From positions 1 through 12,526 of the forward strand of contig MHGR01000001.1 in NCBI GenBank assembly GCA_001805655.1: a stretch of DNA of 12,526 nt, in the 5' to 3' direction. The translations under genes and the position numbers were made by a program. Source of the DNA: Omnitrophica WOR_2 bacterium RIFCSPHIGHO2_02_FULL_52_10 (GTDB taxonomy: Bacteria; Omnitrophota; Gorgyraeia; Zapsychrales; Zapsychraceae). This document shows, one piece after another, positions 6,644 to 12,526 of the stretch (position 1 is its first letter; the number at the start of each line of letters is the position of its first letter). Below the pieces are notes generated by a model. The model was not told the origin of the DNA. It did not search any database and worked only from the letters and a program-made list of their open reading frames with translations.

Positions 6644-7924
6644 CTATCTGCCTGCCTTTGCGCACAATGTTTCGATTTCATTGATTAATTCGTCCATCTG
6701 GACCTGCTTCTGATCCCCATGGGTCATATCCTTGAGGGTGATCATATCTTTCTTTTCTTCTTCTTCCCCCAGGATGATGGCCGTGAGCGCCCCACTTTTA
6801 TTCGCCTGGCGCATCTGGCTCTTGACGGAAGTCACCTGAAAACTCATGTCGCCGGAAACCCCTCCGGCGCGCAGGATCTCAAGTATTTTAAACGCCTTGC
6901 CAAGATATTGCTCATCCAGCGCGATGACAAAAACCTGTAGAGGTTCTGCTTTTGCGGCAAATTCATTGGGAAGGGAGAGAATAACGCGCTCTATCCCTAA
7001 CGCAAACCCGATGGCCGGAACGTCCGCTCCTCCCAGTTGATTTACCAAATGATTATATCTTCCCCCGGCGCTTAAGGCATCCTGGCTTCCCAGAGAATCC
7101 CCGCTGATTTCAAAGACGGTATGCGTGTAATAATCCAGCCCGCGGACAAGGTCATAGCAAATTTTATATGTAACGCCAAGGTTGTCCAGAGCCTGCGTCA
7201 CCTTTGCGAAATAAGACCGGCTCTCGTCAGAAAGGTGAGAGTGGTCTATTCTAAGGCCAAGGATTACGTCCCGGCAAGATTTATTTTTGCAATCCAGGAT
7301 GCGGAAAACATTGCGCGTGTACCGCTGGCGGCAATCCTCGCATAGGCCTCGGACCTTATTCTTGAGTTGCTCACGGAGAATCCGCGAGAAATGCTCTTTG
7401 TCCGCTAAAGTCCCCAGCGTATTCAGTTTTAAATCAAATTCCATCAAGCCAAAGGACTTCAATAAATAGACATTCAGCGCTATGACCTCGGCATCCAAAT
7501 ATGGGTGGCCGGCTCCGGGACCGATGACTTCAGCCCCGATCTGGTGGAATTGGCGTAATCTCCCTTTTTGGGGACGCTCCCCGCGCAACATCGGGCCGAT
7601 GTAGAATAATTTGCTGATGTTTTCCTTTCTGTTTAGGCTATTTTCGACATAGGCGCGCACGATGGGCGCCGTCCCTTCCGGGCGCAGGGCAAAACCTTCC
7701 TCTTTATTCGCAGCTAATTCGAGCAATTGCTTATTAACGACATCGCTGGTCTGCCCCAAAGACCGCTGAAAAAGGCCGGTTTCCTCAAAGAGCGGCGTGC
7801 GGATTTCCGTATAATTATATTGCCGGAAAGCCTTGCGCGCCTTGCGCTCAATATTTTGCCACAGATGTGTTTCGGCTGGGAGAATGTCCGCTGTTCCTCT
7901 TGGCGCAGAAAATTTCTTCGACAT
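6644..7924 (-). CDS. hisS: Histidyl-tRNA synthetase
   Basis: HisRS is a cytosolic class II homodimer that attaches histidine to tRNA-His. The 426 residues fit the bacterial family. Visible motifs are the N-terminal APRGTADILP, RPEGTAPIVRAYVE at 81-94, motif 2 around 108-130 (YIGPMLRGERPQKGRLRQFH), the histidine-specific loops LVRGLDYYTHTVFE at 259-272 and SAGGRYN at 285-291, and motif 3 GFALGIERV at 306-314. A C-terminal anticodon-binding domain follows from about 328. A cysteine group (C195, C198, C212, C217) lies in the insertion domain and resembles a small zinc site. It is the first gene of a seven-gene operon. A promoter and a GC-rich hairpin lie directly upstream. The Shine-Dalgarno sequence is weak (AGAG), and the ATG at 7924 is supported by homology. 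Confidence 0.97.
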   Translation of the reverse strand: MSKKFSAPRGTADILPAETHLWQNIERKARKAFRQYNYTEIRTPLFEETGLFQRSLGQTSDVVNKQLLELAANKEEGFALRPEGTAPIVRAYVENSLNRKENISKLFYIGPMLRGERPQKGRLRQFHQIGAEVIGPGAGHPYLDAEVIALNVYLLKSFGLMEFDLKLNTLGTLADKEHFSRILREQLKNKVRGLCEDCRQRYTRNVFRILDCKNKSCRDVILGLRIDHSHLSDESRSYFAKVTQALDNLGVTYKICYDLVRGLDYYTHTVFEISGDSLGSQDALSAGGRYNHLVNQLGGADVPAIGFALGIERVILSLPNEFAAKAEPLQVFVIALDEQYLGKAFKILEILRAGGVSGDMSFQVTSVKSQMRQANKSGALTAIILGEEEEKKDMITLKDMTHGDQKQVQMDELINEIETLCAKAGR

Positions 7925-7944
7925 AGGGCTCTAATAATTTATTA

Positions 7945-7972
7945 CCCCGCTTTTCCATGGGAAACAGCGGGG
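7945..7972 (-). promoter_or_regulatory. Hairpin in the hisS 5' leader
   Basis: CCCCGCT (7945-7951) pairs perfectly with AGCGGGG (7966-7972); a further TTTCC/GGAAA pairing with one bulged base and a 3-base loop extends it to about 12 bp. It ends 20 bases before the hisS start codon. A 13-base AT-rich near-palindrome (7932-7944) lies between hairpin and gene. No U-run follows, so it is not a normal terminator. It could affect translation initiation or RNA stability of the operon; that role is inference. Confidence 0.5.
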
Positions 7973-7990
7973 CAAACAAAACTCTTTATA

Positions 7991-8019
7991 ACTATAAGAT
8001 ATTTTTGAAGTTATGACAG
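7991..8019 (-). promoter_or_regulatory. Probable sigma70-type promoter for the hisS operon
   Basis: On the minus strand CTGTCA (8019-8014) and TATAGT (7996-7991) are separated by exactly 17 bases, matching consensus at 4 of 6 and 5 of 6 positions. It lies between the terminator of the HU-like gene and hisS, with transcription expected to begin near 7984, giving a leader of about 60 bases that contains the GC-rich hairpin. Confidence 0.5.
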
Positions 8020-8026
8020 GAACACA

Positions 8027-8063
8027 AAAAAGAGTAATGCCGGAGGCCAGCAATACTCTTTTT
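8027..8063 (-). terminator. Rho-independent terminator after the HU-family gene
   Basis: A perfect 10-bp stem AAAAAGAGTA/TACTCTTTTT is continued, after one T-T mismatch, by a GC-rich inner stem with a 3-base loop. The minus-strand transcript ends in a run of U. An A-run on the other side could let it work in both directions, although no plus-strand gene needs it. It starts 12 bases past the HU-family stop codon and separates that gene from the hisS operon. Confidence 0.85.
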
Positions 8064-8075
8064 ATTATCACTCAC

Positions 8076-8348
8076 TTACTTAATTTTCTGCTTCATTTCC
8101 AAGCCAGGCTTGAAGACAACCACTTTTCGAGGGGGAACAGGCACGCTTTCACCTGTCCGGGGATTGCGCCCAAATCTTGCCCGACGCTCCTTGATTTTAA
8201 AAACCCCGAAATTACGTAATTCAACCTTTTCGGAGCGTATGAGGCTTTCGATTATAACATCAAACGTCTTTTGGACGACTTTTTTGACGTCAACCTGTTT
8301 GATTCCGGTCATGTCCGTGATCTTCAATACAATATCTTTTTTGGTCAT
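8076..8348 (-). CDS. HU/IHF-family DNA-binding protein
   Basis: Proteins of this family are small dimeric nucleoid proteins that bend DNA. From the ATG at 8348 there are 90 residues, exactly the usual length. An N-terminal helical dimerisation part (MTKKDIVLKITDMTG and following) is followed by NFGVFKIKERRARFGRNPRTG at 46-66, the conserved beta-arm with the intercalating proline P63, and VVVFKPG near 76-82. An ATG 24 bases upstream (8372) is in frame but lies over the promoter -10 box. AGGAGG placed 6 bases before 8348 decides the start. It has its own promoter and terminator, so it is a single-gene unit. I cannot tell from sequence alone whether it acts as an HU homodimer or an IHF-like subunit. 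Confidence 0.95.
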   Translation of the reverse strand: MTKKDIVLKITDMTGIKQVDVKKVVQKTFDVIIESLIRSEKVELRNFGVFKIKERRARFGRNPRTGESVPVPPRKVVVFKPGLEMKQKIK

Positions 8349-8354
8349 TTGCCA

Positions 8355-8360
8355 CCTCCT
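8355..8360 (-). promoter_or_regulatory. Strong ribosome binding site that fixes the HU-family start
   Basis: AGGAGG on the minus strand, 6 bases before the ATG at 8348. It is the clearest Shine-Dalgarno match in the window and rules out the in-frame ATG at 8372, which lies upstream of it. Confidence 0.85.
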
Positions 8361-8370
8361 AATGCTAAGC

Positions 8371-8399
8371 ATAGTAACAACAAGCTGTTACAGTGTCAA
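8371..8399 (-). promoter_or_regulatory. Promoter of the HU-family gene
   Basis: On the minus strand a perfect TTGACA (8399-8394) and TACTAT (8376-8371) are 17 bases apart. Transcription should begin near 8364, giving a leader of about 16 bases with the ribosome binding site. It lies between the dnaE stop codon and the HU-like gene. Confidence 0.8.
8374..8391. promoter_or_regulatory. Candidate operator inside the HU-family promoter
   Basis: GTAACA (8374-8379) and TGTTAC (8386-8391) form a perfect 6-bp inverted repeat with a 6-base centre, overlapping the -10 box and most of the spacer. A second small palindrome, ATGCTAAGCAT (8362-8372), covers the probable start of transcription. Both are positioned where a repressor would block the polymerase; the regulator is unknown. 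Confidence 0.35.
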
Positions 8400-8458
8400 G
8401 AACAATTTATGAGGGCAAAGATATTTGATCTTTGTTTAATTTCCAGTTGGATTTTGCG

Positions 8459-11400
8459 CTAAAGCGTCACCTTAAATTTTTCCTCGCCAACAAATTCCTT
8501 AATTTCATTCATAAGCTGCTCATTTGGAGCAACATATAAATCTTCCCCTACAAGAATCTCAACACTTTTATGCGTTTTTGTGTTCAATCTCAAATACACA
8601 GGAACTTTTCCAGGGAAACTCGCCAATTTCTTTTTCAAATCGCTTAAATCACGTTCTCCCACTTCGGTCAGGTCCAAATTAATGGCCTTAATTGTCCCAT
8701 AGACGTCGTGGATTTGCTTCATGTCTTCCACTATGATTTTCGGATCATTGTCCCTAAAGCTGACCTTGCCGCTTAGGAATACCACTTCCCCCTCATGAAT
8801 ATAATTTGCTAATTTTTCATAACTCGATGGAAACACGACCGCTTCCACTTCTCCATCCATATCCTCGACCCGCAGAATCGCCATGCGCTCATTTGTCTTG
8901 CGCGTATTCGTTAGCTTAACGTGCTCAATCAAGCCGACCAGGCGCACATTTTCCCCTTCCACGGACTGTTTTAAGTTTTTAGTCGATATCTCCGTAAATT
9001 CCTTGATTTCGTTGTGATAATGCGCCAGCGGGTGGCCGCTGATATAAAAACCTAAAATTTCTTTTTCAAACGAGAGAATCTGCGTTTTGTGCCATTCCTT
9101 AACGGCCGGTAAAGCTTCCGTATCCTTATTGAAGCCGCTGTCCTCTCCGGTCAGGTCAAAAAAAGATACCTGCCCCGAGGCCTTTTCCTTTTGTTTCTTC
9201 GCCCCCAATTCGAAAGCCTTATCCAAAACCATCATCAGTTGCGCGCGAAAGGCCCCGAAGCAGTCCAGCGCGCCGCACTTAATCAAACTTTCTAGGACTT
9301 TCCTGTTCACCAGCCGCAGGTCAACCCGCTCGCAGACATCAAAAAGTGACGCATACGGCTTTGCCCCTCTCTGCTTAACGAGGGAATCAATTGCCGATTC
9401 ACCGACATTTTTGATGGCCAACATCCCGAACCGGATGGTCTTGGCATCCACGACTTTGAATTCCAATAAACTTTCATTGATATCGGGCGGCTGGATGGTG
9501 ATGCCCATCGCCGCGGACTCCTTGACATATTCCACCACTTTATCCGTATTATTTCTCTCACAGTTCAGCAGGGCGCACATGAATTCCACCGGGTAATTCA
9601 CCTTTAAATAAGCCGTCTGGTAAGTAATCAGGGCGTACGCGGCCGAGTGGCTGCGGTTAAAGCCGTAGCCGGAAAAATAATCAATGAGGTCAAAAAGCCG
9701 GTTGGCCTTGCCTTCCATGATCTGGCTTGTTTTCCAGCACCCCGCGACAAAGTCCTTGCGCATCTGCTCCATCACCGCCGGAATCTTCTTGCTCATCGCC
9801 CAGCGCAGGTGATCGGCTTGCGTCAGAGAAAAACCAGCCAGGGCCACGGCAATCTTCATGACCTGTTCCTGATAAAGGATGATCCCGTACGTATCCTTTA
9901 AGATCGGCTCCAGCTTGGGGTGATCGTACTGGAACTTGACCTCGCCGCGCTTGCGCTTGATGAAATCGTCGAGCATGCCGCTGCCCATCGGGCCGGGACG
10001 GTAAAGAGCCAGGATGGAAATCAGGTCCTCGAACTCCGAGGGCTGGATTTTCTTCAACAGCTCGCGCATGCCGCCGCTTTCCAGCTGAAAAATGCCGAAA
10101 CTGTTCGCCTTGCTTAAGTTGTCATAGGTCTTTTGGTCATCCAGGGGGATCGCGCCGATGTCGATTTTCTTGCCGTGGATCGCATTGGTTAATTTGACGG
10201 CTTCGCTGATCACGGTCAGCGTGCGCAGTCCCAGAAAATCCATTTTGAGCAGCCCGATCTTCGCGATGGCGTTCATCGCGTACCCCGTCATGACCTGGTC
10301 ATCGCTGCTCTTATAAAGCGGCACGTATTCATTCAGCGGCTTGTCGGCGATCACCACCCCCGCCGCATGCGTAGAGGCGTGGCGGGTCAACCCCTCCAGC
10401 ACCTTGGCCGTGGCAATGATCTCCCTGGCCGTCTTGTCTTCCTTGCATAATTTTTCCAACTGGGGCTCTTTGGACATGGCTTCATCGAGCGTGATGCCCA
10501 GCTCCGCGGGCACGAGCTTCGCGATGCGGTCCACGTCGCCGTACGACGCGCCCATGACCCGCCCGACGTCCCGAATGGCCGCCCGCGCCTGCATGGTGCC
10601 GAAGGTGATGATCTGGGCGACATTTTCCTTGCCGTACTTCTGAGTGACATAATCAATGACCTCGCCCCGGCGCTCATAACAGAAATCGATGTCGATGTCC
10701 GGCATCCCGGCGCGGTCGGCGTTGAGGAAGCGCTCAAAGAGCAGTCCGTATTTCAGCGGATCAAGGTCGGTGATCCCCAGAAGATAGCTCACCAGGCTGC
10801 CGGCGGCCGAACCCCTGCCGGGCCCAACGGGGATGCCCCTCTGCTTGGCAAATTGGATGAAATCCCCGACAATCAGGAAATAGCTGGTGAACCCCGTCTT
10901 CTCGATGACGTTCAGCTCGTATTCCAGCCGATCCCTGATTTCCGTCGTCACGTTCGCGTAACGTTGTTTAAGCCCTTGCGCGCACAACTCGCGCAAAAAT
11001 TGCTCCTTTGTTTTATGCTCCGGGGGATTGAACTTGGGCAGATGAACCGTTTCAAAATCAAGTTCCAGGTTGCATTGTTCGGCAATCGCCACCGTATTTG
11101 CCGTGGCCTCGGGGATCCATCTGAACTCACGGATCATCTCCTCGGGGGCTTTAAAATAAAACTGGTCATTATGCAGTTTCATGCGTTTGGGGTCGCTGAG
11201 GACCGTTTGCGTCTGGATGCACAACAGCGCGTCATGCGCCGGGGACTGGGATTGCTCAAGATAATGGACATCGTTGGTCGCGACCAGAGGGAGATTAAGA
11301 TCCGCGGCAATCTTCACCAGCCCTTCGTTCACCGTTTTCTGCTCCTTCATGCCGTGGTCCATGATTTCCAGATAGAAATTTCCCTTGCCAAAAATCTGTG

Positions 11401-11896
11401 CCAGGTCGTCGGCGGCTTTTAAAGCGGCATTGTAATTCCCTTCTTTTAAATGCCAGGCCACCTCCCCCTTCAAGCAGGCGGACGTGGCCAAAAGCCCCTC
11501 GGCATGCCTGGACAGGATCTCTTTATCCATGCGCGGAAAATAATAAAATCCGTCGAGATATGCCGTGGAAACGAGTTTGAGCAAATTGCGGTAGCCTTCT
11601 TGATTACGGGCAAACAGGCACAGGTGGGCAACGCTCCCCTTCTGGCGGGGGGTCCTTTCGAAACGGCTGCCGGAGGTAACCACGTACGCCTCGCATCCGA
11701 TGATCGGCTTGATGCCCCTGGATTTGGCGGTCTGATAAAAATCAACGGCCCCGAACACGTTGCCGTGGTCGGTCATGCCGAGGGCGGGCATATGATAATC
11801 CGCGGCTTTATCGACGAGTTCCTTGATGCGGCAGGCCCCGTCAAGCAGGCTGTATTGCGTGTGAACGTGAAGATGGACGAAATCGGAATGGCTCAT
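8459..11896 (-). CDS. dnaE: DNA polymerase III alpha subunit
   Basis: This is the replicative polymerase catalytic subunit of the DnaE type, 1145 residues from the chosen start (usual about 1100-1200). Order: an N-terminal PHP domain (about 5-215) with HLHVHT at 8-13, TDHGN at 42-46, E69, H91, C141 and NDVH at 208-211; the polymerase core with GPGRGSAAGS at 358-367 and catalytic aspartates D400 and D402 in PDIDIDF and D553 in KMDFLGL; fingers with LYRPGPMGSGM at 631-641 and GFNRSHSAAYA at 745-755; a helix-hairpin-helix region near 820-880; and an OB-fold at about 984-1060. The PHP metal ligands look intact, unlike E. coli. An in-frame upstream ATG at 11947 would add 17 residues encoded by heptamer repeats and is rejected. 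No clear Shine-Dalgarno sequence is present. Confidence 0.97.
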   Translation of the reverse strand: MSHSDFVHLHVHTQYSLLDGACRIKELVDKAADYHMPALGMTDHGNVFGAVDFYQTAKSRGIKPIIGCEAYVVTSGSRFERTPRQKGSVAHLCLFARNQEGYRNLLKLVSTAYLDGFYYFPRMDKEILSRHAEGLLATSACLKGEVAWHLKEGNYNAALKAADDLAQIFGKGNFYLEIMDHGMKEQKTVNEGLVKIAADLNLPLVATNDVHYLEQSQSPAHDALLCIQTQTVLSDPKRMKLHNDQFYFKAPEEMIREFRWIPEATANTVAIAEQCNLELDFETVHLPKFNPPEHKTKEQFLRELCAQGLKQRYANVTTEIRDRLEYELNVIEKTGFTSYFLIVGDFIQFAKQRGIPVGPGRGSAAGSLVSYLLGITDLDPLKYGLLFERFLNADRAGMPDIDIDFCYERRGEVIDYVTQKYGKENVAQIITFGTMQARAAIRDVGRVMGASYGDVDRIAKLVPAELGITLDEAMSKEPQLEKLCKEDKTAREIIATAKVLEGLTRHASTHAAGVVIADKPLNEYVPLYKSSDDQVMTGYAMNAIAKIGLLKMDFLGLRTLTVISEAVKLTNAIHGKKIDIGAIPLDDQKTYDNLSKANSFGIFQLESGGMRELLKKIQPSEFEDLISILALYRPGPMGSGMLDDFIKRKRGEVKFQYDHPKLEPILKDTYGIILYQEQVMKIAVALAGFSLTQADHLRWAMSKKIPAVMEQMRKDFVAGCWKTSQIMEGKANRLFDLIDYFSGYGFNRSHSAAYALITYQTAYLKVNYPVEFMCALLNCERNNTDKVVEYVKESAAMGITIQPPDINESLLEFKVVDAKTIRFGMLAIKNVGESAIDSLVKQRGAKPYASLFDVCERVDLRLVNRKVLESLIKCGALDCFGAFRAQLMMVLDKAFELGAKKQKEKASGQVSFFDLTGEDSGFNKDTEALPAVKEWHKTQILSFEKEILGFYISGHPLAHYHNEIKEFTEISTKNLKQSVEGENVRLVGLIEHVKLTNTRKTNERMAILRVEDMDGEVEAVVFPSSYEKLANYIHEGEVVFLSGKVSFRDNDPKIIVEDMKQIHDVYGTIKAINLDLTEVGERDLSDLKKKLASFPGKVPVYLRLNTKTHKSVEILVGEDLYVAPNEQLMNEIKEFVGEEKFKVTL

Positions 11897-11904
11897 GATG
11901 AAAT

Positions 11905-11987
11905 CGTGAAGCGTATTGCGTGCGGCGTGAAGCGGAATACTCTTCACGCAGCGAAGCAGTACCCGAAGGGTATTTCACGCTTCACAG
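11905..11987. repeat. Inverted heptamer repeat cluster between guaA and dnaE
   Basis: On the plus strand GTGAAGC, GTATTGC, GTGCGGC, GTGAAGC and GGAATAC follow each other with an exact 7-base period (11906-11940); after a spacer come the opposite-orientation units TTCACGC and TTCACAG (11974-11987). GTGAAGCGT (11906-11914) matches ACGCTTCAC (11977-11985) as an outer 9-bp inverted repeat, and GCGTGAAG (11925-11932) matches CTTCACGC (11942-11949) as an inner 8-bp stem. A small TACCC-GAA-GGGTA hairpin (11960-11972) lies between. The whole could form a branched structure. It fills most of the 99-base gap and creates a false N-terminal extension of dnaE. No promoter is evident here. Confidence 0.7.
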
Positions 11988-11995
11988 AATTGAAA

Positions 11996-12526
11996 TTACT
12001 CCCATTCAATCGTCGCCGGCGGCTTGGAGCTGATATCGTAGACGACACGGTTAACCCCGTGGACCTCATTGATGATGCGGTTGGCTATCTTACCCAAAAG
12101 TTCGTGTGGAAGGTGCACCCAGTCGGCCGTCATCCCGTCGACGCTGCTGACACAGCGGACGGCGATCACGTTCTCATAAGTCCTTTGGTCCCCCATGACC
12201 CCCACGGTCTTGATGGGGAGCAGGATGGCGAAGGACTGCCAGACTTCATGATAAAGCCCGGCCTTCTTGATCTCATCCAGCACCCGCTCGTCGGCCTCAC
12301 GCAGGATCTCCAGGCGCTCCTTGGTCACCGGCCCGATGATGCGGATCGCCAGGCCCGGCCCCGGAAAGGGTTGGCGCTTGAGGATGGCTTCGGGCAATTC
12401 CAGGCGCTTGCCGATGGCGCGTACCTCGTCCTTGAAAAGCTCCCGGAACGGCTCAATCAGCTCCAGCTTGAGGTTTTTCGGCAAACCGCCGACATTATGA
12501 TGGCTTTTAATGACGTCCGAAGGCCC
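11996..12526 (-). CDS. guaA: GMP synthase (glutamine-hydrolysing), C-terminal part, 5' end cut off by window edge
   Basis: GuaA converts XMP to GMP using ATP and glutamine, the last step of guanine nucleotide synthesis. Only the last 176 residues are present. The reading frame is open to the window edge, starting [16 protein letters not shown] (the end of the ATP-pyrophosphatase domain). The C-terminal dimerisation domain follows, with [12 protein letters not shown] at 51-62 and the almost invariant ending KPPATIEWE. The N-terminal glutamine amidotransferase domain would lie outside the window. A TTG at 12484 is only an internal leucine codon and not a start. The stop is about 100 bases before dnaE, with the heptamer repeat cluster in between and no obvious terminator, so dnaE may be read from the same transcript. 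Confidence 0.97.
   Translation of the reverse strand, partial: GPSDVIKSHHNVGGLPKNLKLELIEPFRELFKDEVRAIGKRLELPEAILKRQPFPGPGLAIRIIGPVTKERLEILREADERVLDEIKKAGLYHEVWQSFAILLPIKTVGVMGDQRTYENVIAVRCVSSVDGMTADWVHLPHELLGKIANRIINEVHGVNRVVYDISSKPPATIEWE

Noticed and set aside
5291..6688. Long plus-strand open frames opposite aspS and other genes (for example 6164-6688)
   Set aside because: They are antisense shadows of well-identified minus-strand genes, with no recognisable domains or ribosome binding sites.
8416..8434. 7-bp inverted repeat (CAAAGAT/ATCTTTG) after dnaE, as a possible terminator
   Set aside because: The stem is AT-rich and no U-run follows on the minus strand, so it does not qualify as a rho-independent terminator. 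It could be chance.
11897..11947. 17-residue N-terminal extension of DnaE
   Set aside because: It is encoded by the heptamer repeats; the protein aligns with known DnaE from MSHSDFVHLHVHT at 11896.

Overview
This window looks like core chromosome from an uncultivated diderm bacterium of moderate GC. All eleven recognisable genes lie on the minus strand, so the natural reading direction runs from position 12526 down to 1. The lipoprotein with a LysM domain implies an outer membrane or periplasm. Gene content and order, a shortened 7TM-HD protein and heptamer-type intergenic repeats remind me of Omnitrophota or a related PVC-like lineage. That placement is an inference without a database search and should be held loosely (about 40%). 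There is no prophage, insertion sequence, CRISPR array, tRNA or rRNA gene that I can support.

In transcription order: the 3' part of guaA (GMP synthase, cut by the window edge) is followed by about 100 bases of inverted heptamer repeats, then dnaE (DNA polymerase III alpha with an apparently intact PHP domain). Next is a single-gene unit for an HU/IHF-family protein, with its own near-consensus promoter, a strong ribosome binding site and a rho-independent terminator. A second promoter and a hairpin leader precede a tightly packed seven-gene operon: hisS, aspS, a LysM lipoprotein gene, phoH, a PgpH-like HD phosphohydrolase gene, ybeY and recO. Several of these genes overlap or are separated by only 2-3 bases. 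After recO a TTGACC-17-TATAAT promoter starts a new unit with a structured leader, then dtd and the 5' part of tatD (cut by the window edge).

The operon joins translation (HisRS, AspRS), rRNA maturation (YbeY, with PhoH a frequent neighbour), nucleotide second-messenger turnover (PgpH-like), recombination repair (RecO) and, in the following unit, quality control of mischarged tRNA (Dtd). The phoH-pgpH-ybeY-recO order is a familiar bacterial arrangement; a LysM lipoprotein gene between aspS and phoH is less familiar.

The most interesting items are: (1) the 5' leader of dtd, where three perfect complementarities of 7, 10 and 12 bp interlock so that two hairpins could kiss through a 10-bp loop-loop helix, beginning almost exactly at the predicted transcription start; (2) an aspartyl-tRNA synthetase of bacterial type that lacks the GAD insertion domain; (3) a PgpH-like protein without the usual extracytoplasmic domain; and (4) 7-base-phased CGTGNNN repeats in intergenic regions that create false N-terminal extensions. 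No stretch longer than about 180 bases lacks a gene; the four largest gaps are all described.
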